A program made the position numbers and the translations under genes. Below the pieces are notes generated by a model that saw nothing but the letters and a program-made list of their open reading frames with translations, ran no database searches and was not told the origin of the DNA. Below are positions 10,311 through 20,462 of a stretch of 64,000 bases of DNA, piece by piece (positions within the stretch are counted from its first letter, which is position 1; each line of letters starts with the position of its first letter). The DNA lies in NCBI GenBank assembly GCA_964017185.1, contig OZ024876.1:13083726-13147725 (forward strand), written 5' to 3'. This DNA comes from Rugalucina vietnamica (taxonomy: Eukaryota; Mollusca; Bivalvia; Lucinida; Lucinidae).

Positions 10311-11029
10311 TATATACAAGTTTGCACCACCTTTACGCCCCTTCGCGCTTCTTTACGGAACTTAACGATACTTTTCTGTATTTAGTGGCATAGTTGTTTG
10401 TCTTTACATGACGCAAAATGATGTAAAAAGGTAATTATAGTATATTTATATGCTGTCTTCCCTTTCATGTATACTTGGGGGTGAAACAACTTGGGGGCGG
10501 TACGAATAGTGGGGCGTAACGACTAGAGGCGGCGAAACAACTTTGTTTTGTTTTCTTGTTACTCCTATCAATCAATTTCTGATTATTCTTGGGATGTGTA
10601 CATTGTACACGCCGGTGTGTTTGCAGGATGAGCCTACATGCATGAGGATAGAACATGTGTAGGGATCTTTAACCTGCACAGGGGATGGCTGTCCCTGCAC
10701 AGGGGGGCCTCCAGTTAACTTCCCGATCCGAAGGACGGTGCACTACTGTATCATGTCATTCCAGGGGTGGGGGAAGATTAGGGAAGAAACGTCTTAGGGC
10801 GAAACGACTAGGGTGTGAAATTGATGGATACTGAATGTTATATGATTTGCAAATAAATTGAGTTGAGTTGACCTGAGTCATTTGGGAAAAACGTCCCGGA
10901 TTCTTCAATTCATAAAAATCATAACACGTTACAGACGTATAGGTCTCGGATATAACTTAAATGTTATGCGACAGTTTGCTTGCTTAGTTTTTAACCCAAT
11001 TATGGGTTACGCTGCTTTCTTTAATTGCA
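10311..11029. other. No gene; degenerate GCGAAACGACTAG-type simple repeats
   Basis: Units such as GGGGCGTAACGACTAG, GGCGGCGAAACAAC and GGGCGAAACGACTAGGG are scattered at 10490-10540 and 10780-10815. A self-complementary CCTGCACAGGGG block lies near 10670-10705. Nothing looks coding. Confidence 0.5.
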
Positions 11030-11143
11030 CGCCAGTGTGTCGTGCGTCAGACTCTATGGTGGCCCCGACATAAAGCTATTCAATTTAGTTGGTTGGGGCC
11101 GGAGCTTCTTGTCTTTTGCTTAGCACACCAGGGTTCAACTGGT

Positions 11144-11187
<44 letters not shown>

Positions 11188-11400
11188 CCGGAGATAGTAA
11201 GTTATTTGGCGCCCAGGGGTCTCCATCGTCGGGCAGCTTTCTCAAACTGTGAGTCCTAGTTTTTGATTCATCTTGGTATTTATCATGATTTATTTGTTTG
11301 TCCAAGATGATTCATTGACTAGCTAGAGATTCACCATGAGGACCGAACAACTAACTAAATGTTGTGAACCATTGCAGAAGCTGAGGTAGATTCGTACCTC
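11030..11400 (+). repeat. Dispersed repeat R, uninterrupted relative
   Basis: Matches the two halves that flank the LTR element (6712-6775 and 483-716, reversed) and so behaves as an empty-site relative of that insertion. It contains a pure T tract of about 43 bases (11142-11184), unlike the other copy, and ends in a G tract. Confidence 0.65.
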
Positions 11401-11838
11401 GGGGGGGGGGGGGGGGGGGGGGAGGGTAACTACTTATATATGACGTAGTAGGGATGTGCCGCCCGAATAGCCCCCTTTTTCAGCCTCGCCAGATATATGG
11501 AAGGTTACCTTTTTCAAGTCAAAATATATGAATGGCCCCATTTTTCCATATTTAGTCTATGAATGACCAAATTTTTCAGACATCCATGTTTAAGAGCACT
11601 TTTTTGCTGACATACACAGCTCAGAAAGTTGAAATATTTGTATATAATTGTGTATAGGTCAAAAATTTGTACAATCAAATATATGAATGGGTCACTTTTT
11701 TCGAAGGCATGATATATAAATGGGTCCCTTTTTTCGATTACCAGATATATGAATAGGGTATGTTTTAAAGTATCGGGCGGCACGTCTGTACCAAAATTAC
11801 CTCCGAGTTACCCCCCACCCCCCAGTTACCCCCCCCCG
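11401..11838. repeat. Element bounded by a G22 tract and C-rich tracts
   Basis: The left end is CTC(G)22AGGGTAACT. The right end is AGTTACCCCCCACCCCCC, then AGTTAC and (C)9GAG, so the ends are reverse-complementary and G-quadruplex prone. The interior carries repeated ATATATGAATGG units (11525, 11680, 11715, 11750). No coding sequence. Confidence 0.5.
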
Positions 11839-12146
11839 AGACTCGTACAACTCATCTGATGTGTACAATCTACACGGGCCGAAGTGACTCGTCATCCATT
11901 CCGAATGCACTCTCAGATATGGAACATATATGTGTAATCTAGCGTAGTGAGATTTCGCAACTGGTAAGGTACCTGTAAAATCGATTTAAGCCCGCCAGTG
12001 ATTTTATATTACTGATCGCTACAAGGCGATACTACTGTGGTGGTTCTTATTGTTTTATGCCTTTATATTTAAAATATTTTGTGCTGTTGGTGCCTTATGT
12101 ATGTTATCATATTTTAGACAAGTTTACTGAATGACCACCTATTTAC
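11839..12146. other. No gene seen
   Basis: Mixed sequence between the G/C-bounded element and the zinc-finger inverted repeat. No frame or repeat was recognised. Confidence 0.4.
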
Positions 12147-12226
12147 CACACTGGTAAATGTAAACGAACCGGAGGTTAATGCAACGACGAGGTGGTGGCA
12201 AAATTCCGCACAGGAGTAGGCATAAA

Positions 12227-12238
12227 ATGGCGGAAAAG
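12227..12238 (+). pseudogene. Possible first coding exon (MAEK) of the zinc-finger gene, left copy
   Basis: AAAATGGCGGAAAAG is followed by a GTAAAC donor. The only good downstream acceptor is TTTCAG at 12791-12796, which opens the zinc-finger exon. The same arrangement exists in the right arm. The ATGGCGG context also resembles the YY1-type motif common at animal start sites. This is inference from splice signals only. Confidence 0.35.
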
Positions 12239-12796
12239 GTAAACAATTTATGTTCCTCTTTTCTTTTTGATTTCTATATAAGCTGTGTTCTGTTTTATTT
12301 GTGATGACATAGGGCGAAAAGTACCTCGGTAACATCGCAGTTTATGGTTCTGTCATGCAAATGGTGATTTATTTAATGGTTTAGCCTGCAAATCGCGCAC
12401 AGTTCTGGACATTGACTCTGTCATGGGCTTTTTTCCAATGAAACTGTCCTAAATTGAGACAAATATGCATGTCGTAGCATATTAATTGTTGCGAAGCCGT
12501 AATATAACATTAAAAACACGATTACCATGCCCAGGTTTTTTCTTGGTGTCACGAGAAAGGTTTTATTTATGATTTTTATTACACCGCACTGAGAGCATTT
12601 TTGAAGGCTTGACACAACTCACCGATGGTGGCACTAAATCTTGAACAAGCGTCGGATTGGATTTTGCTTACAGCATAAGCTACCTTTCCAGGGGCGAACC
12701 CAGGATTTCTGGAAGTGGGGTTCAAATTCATCAAGAGGGGGTTCGTTTTCAACATTTTACCTGATTGTTCGTAAATTTCCCCATGTTATATTTCAG

Positions 12797-13430
12797 ATGT
12801 TCCCATGCCATCTGTGCGATCGGGATTATTGTTGGCGATCGAGCCTAGAAAAGCATTTGGGAGCATACCATGGGGAGCCACAGTTTTCATGCCCGTTATG
12901 TCCAAGGATTTTCCGACATAAAGCTTCCTTCGAGCAGCATTCCTTCGAGCAGCATTCCTTCAGCTAGCACAACCCGGGGTTCCAAAAGTTTATGTGCGAT
13001 TTGTGTGGCAAAAACTATCTGACAAAATGGGGACTTACCAGGCACGCACGAATACACAGTGACCCAAACAACAACAGCAAAGCAGTACTATGCAAAACGT
13101 GCGGAAAATCTTACAAAAGGAATAATCTCTTACAGGCACACGAACGGACTCACTTACCAAAAACAAAATGCCATGCGTGTGACAAAGAAGTATTTCATAT
13201 TAAGGAACACTCAAAATGCTATCCATCTTTAAAAAAGAAGCAGCATTTTGTGTGCAACATTTGCACAAAAAAGCTCAAAGAAAGAAGGTACCTTAATGAA
13301 CACAAGAAAAGTAAACACACTCCAACGGAGCCATATCATTGCTAGAATTGCGACGCCAGCTTTAACTACCGCGCCTCTCTTTCAAATCATCGAAAAATAT
13401 GCAGAAAGTGACAATGCTTGTCTTAAGTAA
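12797..13430 (+). pseudogene. C2H2 zinc-finger protein exon, left copy, broken
   Basis: After a TTTCAG acceptor the frame encodes consecutive C2H2 fingers. The first begins FPCHLC and has paired histidines after a 12-residue loop. A second is FSCPLC. Then follow CDLCGKNYL, CKTCGKSYK, a short C-x2-C finger and CNICTKKL. They fit the C-x2-C-x12-H-x3/4-H pattern of DNA-binding fingers. The frame is interrupted by TAG at 12965-12967, where the right copy has a lysine codon. A second TAG lies at 13343-13345, where the right copy has a glutamate codon. A 15-bp tandem duplication (TCCTTCGAGCAGCAT) near 12930-12960 is unique to this copy. It is most likely a pseudogene. The fingers alone do not identify an orthologue. 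Confidence 0.75.
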
Positions 13431-13613
13431 GTTGTACTCGTGTACGTAGAGTGTTGACGGTATCAGTCCCCTGGGAAATAGCTTCCGGTGTCCATTAGAA
13501 TGCCTAAATAGTTCCAAGCCAATTTTGAATTGCTTTCAGTGGGAGCATTTCTCAGGGGACCGGCACCGTAATTGCAATGTACATGCACACAAACCATGGT
13601 ATACCATTTTTAA

Positions 13614-13950
13614 ACCTCCATGGTGGTGAGGTAAATTATGATGTCAGTTGGATAGTGTCCATGTTAAGTTCAAATACAGGACAGGAACCATTAATGAATG
13701 AAAATGTGCATGCATTTTTAGCTCACCTGAGCCGAAGGCTCATGGGGAGCTTATAGTATAGTGGTCGAGCCAGCGTGCGTGCGTGCGTGCGTGCGTCCGT
13801 CCGTCCATTCACATTTTCAAACTTGAATATCTCTAAGACAACAAGCCCAATCGTAATCAAATTTGATCTAAAACATCACTGAGGAAGGGGAAAGGTTGCA
13901 TTAGGTTTTGGGCCAAGTCGGATCAGAACTCTGGTTTCCATGGCAACAGG
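13614..13950 (+). repeat. Spacer of the inverted repeat, with a truncated AGCTCACC-type element
   Basis: It starts AGCTCACCTGAGCC at 13722, followed by the GAA-loop hairpin and a (GTGC)n(GTCC)n microsatellite. It shares GGATCAGAACTCTGGTTTCC with 42297-42320. It is only a 5' fragment, lacking the hairpin plus CTGGT 3' end seen in complete copies. Confidence 0.6.
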
Positions 13951-15512
13951 TTAAAAAATGGTATACCATGGTTTGTGTGCATGTACATTGCAATTACGGT
14001 GCCGGTCCCCTGAGAAATGCTCCCACTGAAAGCAATTCAAAATTGGCTTGGAACTATTTAGGCATTCTAATGGACACTGGAAGCTATTACCCAGGGGACT
14101 GATGCCGTCAACACTCTACGTACACGAGTGCAACTTAGTTAAGACAAACATTGTCACTTTAGGCATATTTTTCGATGATTTGAAAGAGAGGCGCGGTAGT
14201 TAATAAAAATAATTGTTAGATCCTTTGGAAGCAGTAAAATACATAGCTAGAAGATGGGCCATATTGTACAATTTCGGGTAATGAACTTTCATCAGTGACC
14301 CTTTATAAAACTGGCAGTTAAAGCTGGCGTCGCAATTCTCGCAATGATATTGCTCCGTTGGAGTGTGTTTACTTTTCTTGTGTTCATTAAGGTACCTTCT
14401 TTCTTTGAACTTTTTTGTGCAAATATTGCACACAAAATGCTGCTTCTTTTTTAAAGATGGACAGCATTTTGAGTGTTCCTTAATATGAAATACTTCTTTG
14501 TCACACGCATGGCATTTTGTTTTTAGTAAGTGAGTCCGTTCGTGTGCCTGTAAGAGATCATTCCTGGTATATGATTTTCCGCACGTTTTTCATAGTACTT
14601 ATTTGCTGTTGTTGTTTCGGTCACTGTGCGTGCCTGGTAAGTCCCCATTTGGTCAGATAGTTTTTGCCACACACATCGCACATAAACGTTTAGAACCCCG
14701 GGTTGTGCTTGCTGAAGGAATGCTGCTCTAAGGAAGCTTTATGTCGGAAAATCCTTGGACATAACGGGCATGAAAACTGTGGCTCCCCATGATATGCTCC
14801 CAAATGCTTTTCTATGCTCGATCGCCAACAATAATCCCGATAGCACAGATGGCATGGGAACATCTGAAATATAACATGGGAAAATTTACGAACAATCAGG
14901 TAAAATGTTGAAAACGAACCCCCTCTTGATGAATTTGAACCCCCCTTCCAGAAATCCTGGGCCCGCCCCTGGAAAAGTAGCTTATGCTGTAAGCAAAATA
15001 CAATCCGACGCTTGTTCAAGATTAAGTGCCACCATCGGTGCGTTGTGTCAAGCCTTCAAAAATGCTCTCAGTGCGGTGTAATAAAAATCATCAATAAAAC
15101 CTTTCCCGTGACACCAAGAAAAAACCTGGGCATGGTAATCGTGTTTTAATGTTATTTTACGGCTTCGCAACAATTAGTATGCTACGACATGCATATTTGT
15201 CTCAATTTAGGACAGTTTCATTGGAAAAAAGCCCATGACAGAGTCAATGTCCAGAACTGTGCGCGATTTGCAGGCTAAACCATTAAATAAATCACCATTT
15301 GCATAACAGAACCATAAACTGCGATGTTACCGAGGTACTTTTCGCCCTATGTCATCACAAATAAAACAGAACAAAGCTTATATAGAAATCAAAAAGAAAA
15401 GAGGAACACAAATTGTTCACCTTTTCCGCCATTTTATGCCTACTCCTGTGCGGAATTTTGCCACCACCACGTCGTTGCATTAACCTCCGGTTCGTTTACA
15501 TTTACCAGTGTG
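13951..15512 (-). repeat. Right arm of the large inverted duplication
   Basis: Reverse complement of 12147-13613, with the same gene structure including an intron. It differs by small indels and is slightly longer. The outer edge abuts the duplicated segment that leads into MEK. Confidence 0.85.
14190..14863 (-). pseudogene. C2H2 zinc-finger protein exon, right copy, broken
   Basis: The - strand exon opens at ATG 14863 right after a TTTCAG acceptor and encodes the same finger series as the left arm. Its lesions differ: a TAA stop at 14690-14692 after the second finger, a loss of about 8 bases in the third-finger linker near 14625, and an altered C-terminal end. Sites that are stops in the left copy are sense codons here. 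The independent lesions suggest both copies decayed after duplication, or that a third functional copy exists elsewhere. Confidence 0.72.
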
Positions 15513-15859
15513 TATTGGGAAAATAGCTGCTCATTCGGCTAACGATACGTATTCATGGTATTGTTAATTTAGTTTTTTCCCCACTTCGGTTTTTGGGGTG
15601 GGAGTCTTTTTCTGATTGCGGTTTTTCCTGATCGTTGCCTACTTTTACCTCCCAGTCGAAAACGGCGTGCAAACAGGTTTATCAAACAAGTCCCATAAAT
15701 TTGACAGGTGCCCGAACGTCATTTCCGGTTTATAATAGACTTCTCAGAACATTGAAATTTCAGCAATTTGAGGAAAGCATTCTACATTTATTGAACACAT
15801 TTGTCATGCCACATTGCTTTTTGTGGAAAAACAATTGATTTTAACTTGGTTTTGATAAA
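15513..15859 (+). promoter_or_regulatory. Probable MEK 5' flank and 5' UTR
   Basis: Sequence between the zinc-finger duplication and the MEK start codon. The first 150 bases resemble 1-160. No clear TATA box at a convincing distance was found. The assignment rests on position only. Confidence 0.4.
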
Positions 15860-15933
15860 ATGAAGAAAAACAAGTTTAATTTGCGACTGCCCACGCAGTC
15901 TGGCGAAGGCGATGGACAGGGTGATAATTCAGA
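15860..15933 (+). CDS. MAP2K1: MEK1/2 (MAP2K1/2) exon 1, N-terminus
   Basis: ATG at 15860 opens a peptide beginning MKKNKFNLRLP, closely like the start of Drosophila Dsor1 and, more loosely, vertebrate MEK1. The cluster of basic residues followed by hydrophobic-x-hydrophobic (FNL/LRL) fits a D-site that docks ERK. The exon ends TCAGA with a GTAAGT donor at 15934, in phase 2. Joining to exon 2 gives GAT (Asp) and keeps the frame open. The gene product is a dual-specificity kinase that phosphorylates ERK on Thr and Tyr in the cytoplasm. Intron 1 is about 12.9 kb and full of repeats. An upstream untranslated exon cannot be excluded. Confidence 0.8.
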
Positions 15934-16140
15934 GTAAGTTGATGGGGAAATTACATGGAATATCTCACTTGCCTTGAATGTCTGTGTGGGAAAATTAGAA
16001 AAAGATACTGAAATGTCCTGCAGGCTGCAGCTTATCTGTCAAAGTCTTCATGGAAAGTGCAGACCTGTCTCCAGAACAGAAAATGCATTGTTGCGGTTGG
16101 CAAGGTACCCATTCGTGAGAAGAAAATATTTGTCACCTGA

Positions 16141-16262
16141 ACTCAGGGATCTCACTAGGATTTTAAAAACAGGAGTCCGGGACTCCTCCAAAAGAAAAAG
16201 TAGGAGTCCCAGACAAAATTTAGGAGTCCCACTAAAGAAACTCAATTACAATCCTAATTTTT
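16141..16262 (+). repeat. Dispersed repeat D1, copy 1
   Basis: CAGGGATCTCACTAGGATTTT to AAACTCAATTACAA recurs at 30932-31310, where another MITE splits it. An A-rich tract follows at 16268-16286. Confidence 0.65.
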
Positions 16263-16596
16263 TCGACAAAAAAAAAAAAAAAAAAAGAAAAAAATTATTT
16301 TACCTCTTTATAAACAGGGTTTGGGGCTTCTATTTCTTAAGACAATAATATTGACCATGGCACTTGTCAAAACCTTACTCTCACCTGATGGTATACAATG
16401 ACATGCTATCAATTGTAGAATTGGTTAAATTAAACAGTCTATCATATAATGTTAGGTGTATATCATTTACTTTCGCCTGTTCAATAATGAGTTTGGGGTG
16501 TCAATGAGGTGTGACCCCTCAAAGGCTGTATTTCCTACTGTCAATTTGGTAAGAATTATAAGATTGGCTTGCATCTTCCAGTACTACAGATAACAC

Positions 16597-17906
16597 GGCT
16601 AACAAACCTTTAAATGCGTAACCGCCGGTTAAGAAAGAAAATCCGATTAATGCCCTTCCGGTTACGCATATGCGGACCAAGAAAAGGTAAACAAAACATA
16701 CACTACTACGATCAATTGATGATTATATTTTAGTACAGAAATGTATGGATTATTTATGAATGCTATTTTGTCACTTATTTACTATTGTTAGTCAGCACCA
16801 AAGTAGGTCGCAAAATAATTTGATGGTCTTTGAGTTTATAATTCCCTCCTTCGAACCTGGTGTTACAACAAGGCCAAAGTCGGCGAAATACAACTGAAAA
16901 TTGGACAATTTGCTGGTAAATATCGAATTTTAATGATTGTTCCACGACAAATTTAAAGATATATATTAAATAAATTGCAACTGATGTCTGTGCCAGAATT
17001 TCGTTGTGTTAGTGCCCGGTATTACCGATTTGAAGGGAAGGAAAAGATGGTTACGCATTTAATCATTAAAATATGAAGGATATATTTCAAGATATTTTAG
17101 AAACCTCCACCGGTTCAAATTATGTTATTTAATTTTCTCTGTAAAGCGTTTTGAATGACATAAAACCAGGAAAAAGCAAATAAAGTATACATAATGCTGT
17201 AAAATCGTCGTCATGAACAGGATTATCATGCATGTGAATTATTGTATTACATAGACTGTTTGTATTATTTCATATCAAACATTTTCACTGCAAATATCAC
17301 AAACACACCAATTTTAGTTAGAACCCATTCAGAGAGGACGAGAGAATGTGACAAATAAAACTTGAGCGTAAAACTATTAACAATAACAAAAACTTTTATA
17401 CATGTGTTTTATGTTGATTATATTCTAATGATTAAATTCGTAACCAATTTGTTGACACAGCTTTTAATCACATATGCATAGAATGCAGTGGCCAGAGGCA
17501 ACAAAACTGTCAACAGACCTCGCACCATGTTAAAATCATCTGCACGCTGTATTGCTAGCCGTTAATATGGACGTAATTGATGGATATCTAAAAAATATCC
17601 CTGCAACTGACCCACATTTTCTTCATGTACAAGGCAATCCCAACATGTATTTGAAGGAGGGAATAAAAATCACAATTATAAAGAAAAGTTTCTGGAAATC
17701 CTTTGGGATCCAAATATTGCAATGTCTAACTGATAAAATAGCATTGAGAGAATTATCATATCTGTCTTCGAATCAAAATATTTTACTCGGAAACAGGAGT
17801 TGCAAAAGTTTGTTTACCTTTTGTTGGTCATCTGATGCTTAACCGGAAAGGCGTGAATCGGATTTCTTTTCTTAACCGCGGTTACGCATTTAAAGGTTTG
17901 TTAGCC
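16597..17906. mobile_element. DNA transposon with about 50-bp TIRs
   Basis: The left end GGCTAACAAACCTTTAAATG continues to GCGTAACCG..GGTTAAGAAA. The right end is its reverse complement, finishing CATTTAAAGGTTTGTTAGCC. The TIRs are about 50 bp with a few mismatches, and the element is 1310 bp. No transposase was recognised; the longest interior frame (17552-17842) has no familiar motif. Superfamily unassigned, with no clear target duplication. Confidence 0.75.
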
Positions 17907-18358
17907 ATGAGATAAGCAGCGTATCTGCGTATTTACCCAATTAAAATGTCTTAAAACCCAATTAAGATTTACAACTCTGCGTACAGAAAAGCAAAAGAAA
18001 TCTTCGATACGCAAATCAGATTATTTTCTTTGCGTACAGCCCTATAATTTGTCAAAAGCATTATCTTGTACACAGGATGTTTACCCTGTGCCTGCACATG
18101 CGTACAGTAAAAATCGAGCACATGGGTCTATTTTTGGAATTTGATTCATATCAGCCAATCGATTTTCGCAGCCAGGTTGCGTGTCAGAATAGAATTGTAC
18201 TTTCAGTTTGACTGGGAGAAAAGGAAGCCCAATCCTTTAGCCTATTTCTTTCAATAATGACCCATCAGTTTTGTTTTATTGAATGTAAAGTTAAGAACAC
18301 TTGTTAAAATTTTATTTTTCATTATTTCCACACAAATAATTTATTGATTCTGCAATTA
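17907..18358. other. MEK intron 1 sequence, no gene seen
   Basis: AT-rich. ACCCAATTAA strings at 17937-17965 recur near 19185-19240, hinting at a split dispersed repeat. Confidence 0.4.
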
Positions 18359-18677
18359 ATGCACCAGTCATTTGCAACCACGTCCCCCTCGGGGCTTGGG
18401 AATAGCGGGGATATTGACTTTTCTCTTTCCAAAGCCCGGGTATATGCCCAGCACTGCAGGGATACTCTTATGGTCAAAGCTCTGCCAAAGTCCCCGCTCA
18501 AATCCCGGCAGGTAAATTTAAATTTTCATGGCCATTTTGGGACAGGAATCAAAACCCCTGCTATTCCTCGGCACTGCGGGGACAATGCTGAAGTCAAAAC
18601 CCTGCAGTTAAGCCCAGCTATGCCCCCGCTATTCCCGGCCCCGAGGGGGCCGTGGTTGCAAATGACTGGTGCATAAC
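18358..18677. mobile_element. MITE with GC-rich TIRs and TAA target duplication
   Basis: The ends TGCACCAGTCATTTGCAACC and GGTTGCAAATGACTGGTGCA are perfect inverses, extended by CACGTCCCCCTCGGGG and its near-complement. TAA borders both sides, as in the TWA target duplications of PIF/Harbinger-like elements. The interior is palindrome-rich with no protein. Confidence 0.7.
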
Positions 18678-20462
18678 AGCTTTAGGTCATCCTAAATTCT
18701 TAAGCAACTTACGATCTCTGTTAACCGTACCCCACCCACTATGCCTGTATTATAGAGCGTGATGGCTTTGCTATAGTTGCAATAGGAGTTTAAATATCAA
18801 AAATAGATCATTTCCAGATATTACCTCATTCAGTAAAATACTTTTTACAACAAGAAGCAGCTTCCAAAATATTTTGTGTCATTTAAAATGCAGATTTTTG
18901 TCTTATCTTGTTGCTTAACAAAATAGATTACAAGTATTAGCTTTAAAAAAAAAAACTTAATCACATAGACCTGTAGTCAGTGATAATTGAGATAATTTTT
19001 TCAAGTACCACTTCCAATGTTATAGGAAATTAGCTGAAAACCCCCAAAACAAACGGAAATCAGTTATTATTGAAATACATGATTTTTGTTTTTAATTTTA
19101 ACTTTATTTTCATCCTCGATTACGATACCCAATACAAAAACATGAAGTACCCATTTCGAAATTTTAAAAATTATAATTTTACCCAATGGATTCGAAATAC
19201 CCAATTAAGCCAAATGAGGTGGGTAAATACCCATTGACCATCAATCCTTATCTGGAGCACTGATCTTCATTACTAAATTTTGGACACTTATCCTGTTTTG
19301 ATCACTTTAAACAAAGTTTTACTAACAAATTATGATTTAGAGGCAACAAGAACAAACAAATAATCACGATTTTTTCATTAATTCTAAAGTCGCGAATACT
19401 AATGACATTTCAAAAATCGGTCCAAAAGTATAAATTTTTGCTTTTTTTAATTGTTTATGTAGTTCAGTTGATTTTTAAATGAAAATCGCTAGGTTTTCAC
19501 AAGATTTTATGACTGTTTAAGAAGAAAATTATTTTATTGTAGCTGACCGATCAACCGTAACATGTTTAGACAAAGACACGTGTTTTGAACGCGATTGTCA
19601 CATTGTTCGGACGCCGGAGGCGTGAAACTTTATAGCATGTCTAATTTGCATTGGGACAACACCGTTAATTTGAGTAATCCCTATCTTGATTGGAGATAAT
19701 TGATTCTTGGAGCTAATAAACAACAAAGCCAAGGTAAAGATGGGAATTTTGGGACGTCTCACGGCGAAAAATTCTTGCGTCCCGGGAATCATCTCTTGGC
19801 AGAGGCAGAATTATGCGTCCGGGCACGAGTTTTCTCGTCCCGGGACGCCGAATCTGGCGTCCTCGAGATCTCTGTCAGAACTGCTCTTTTCCTGCCTTCT
19901 TGCTCATTCGGTCCAGGGTACATGTATATGTTGGTCAAAATCGGTATGGTTACGTTTAATCATTTTAGTCGCTTATACAGGCCAGCCGGGATTTTCTGAT
20001 ATTATTCTCAAATCGGGCTTTTTGCTTATGACTGTGTTTGTTACTGGCAAATTAAAAAAGGAGATACATTGAAACTTCAGAAATCCATGACACTGGCTAT
20101 CCGCACTACAGGGAAATCGATCTGAATCTGCCGGATACTCCATACACATCAAAAAGATAGTGTGTTAAGTGGAGTATCGATTTTCAGATGTTAAATGTTT
20201 AAAAAAAAAAAAATGGATACATTTTAAGTTGATAAATATTATGCATTGGTTTCAAAACAGAAACAGAATATTATCCATGCAGGAAATTTCACTTTACAAT
20301 TAACACAATTTATCTATCTTCATATACTCAGTCGATCAATTTCTGATCATCATCTCAGGTGTGGGGTGGGTGCTAAATTTTGAATTTAGCAAGATGAGGA
20401 GTCTCACATTCATGAATCGGGATGAGCCGTTAAAACTATTAACAAGAAGCTAAACAGAGGCA
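18678..20462. other. MEK intron 1, no gene recognised
   Basis: Mostly AT-rich. A GC-richer patch at 19600-19920 carries GGACG.C and CCCGGGA repeats and overlapping short frames without family features. A palindrome GATACTCCA..TGGAGTATC lies at 20134-20178. Confidence 0.4.

Larger units (their letters stand above)
12147..13613 (+). repeat. Left arm of a large inverted duplication
   Basis: This arm is the inverted partner of 13951-15512, with a spacer of about 340 bp. Outer ends match as CACACTGGTAAATG and CATTTACCAGTGTG; inner ends match at ATGGTATACCA. Identity looks above 90 percent with small indels. The arm holds a C2H2 zinc-finger gene with its intron, so it is a DNA-level duplication and not a retrocopy. 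Confidence 0.85.

Noticed and set aside
13776..13805. CRISPR-like short regular repeats (GTGC/GTCC and GTCT arrays here and at 23458, 32769, 63710)
   Set aside because: These are tetranucleotide microsatellites inside transposable elements, without spacers, in a eukaryotic genome.
16597..17906. Transposase in the GGCTAACAAACC-ended element
   Set aside because: The longest frame (96 codons) shows no catalytic motif or zinc finger; only the TIRs are supported.
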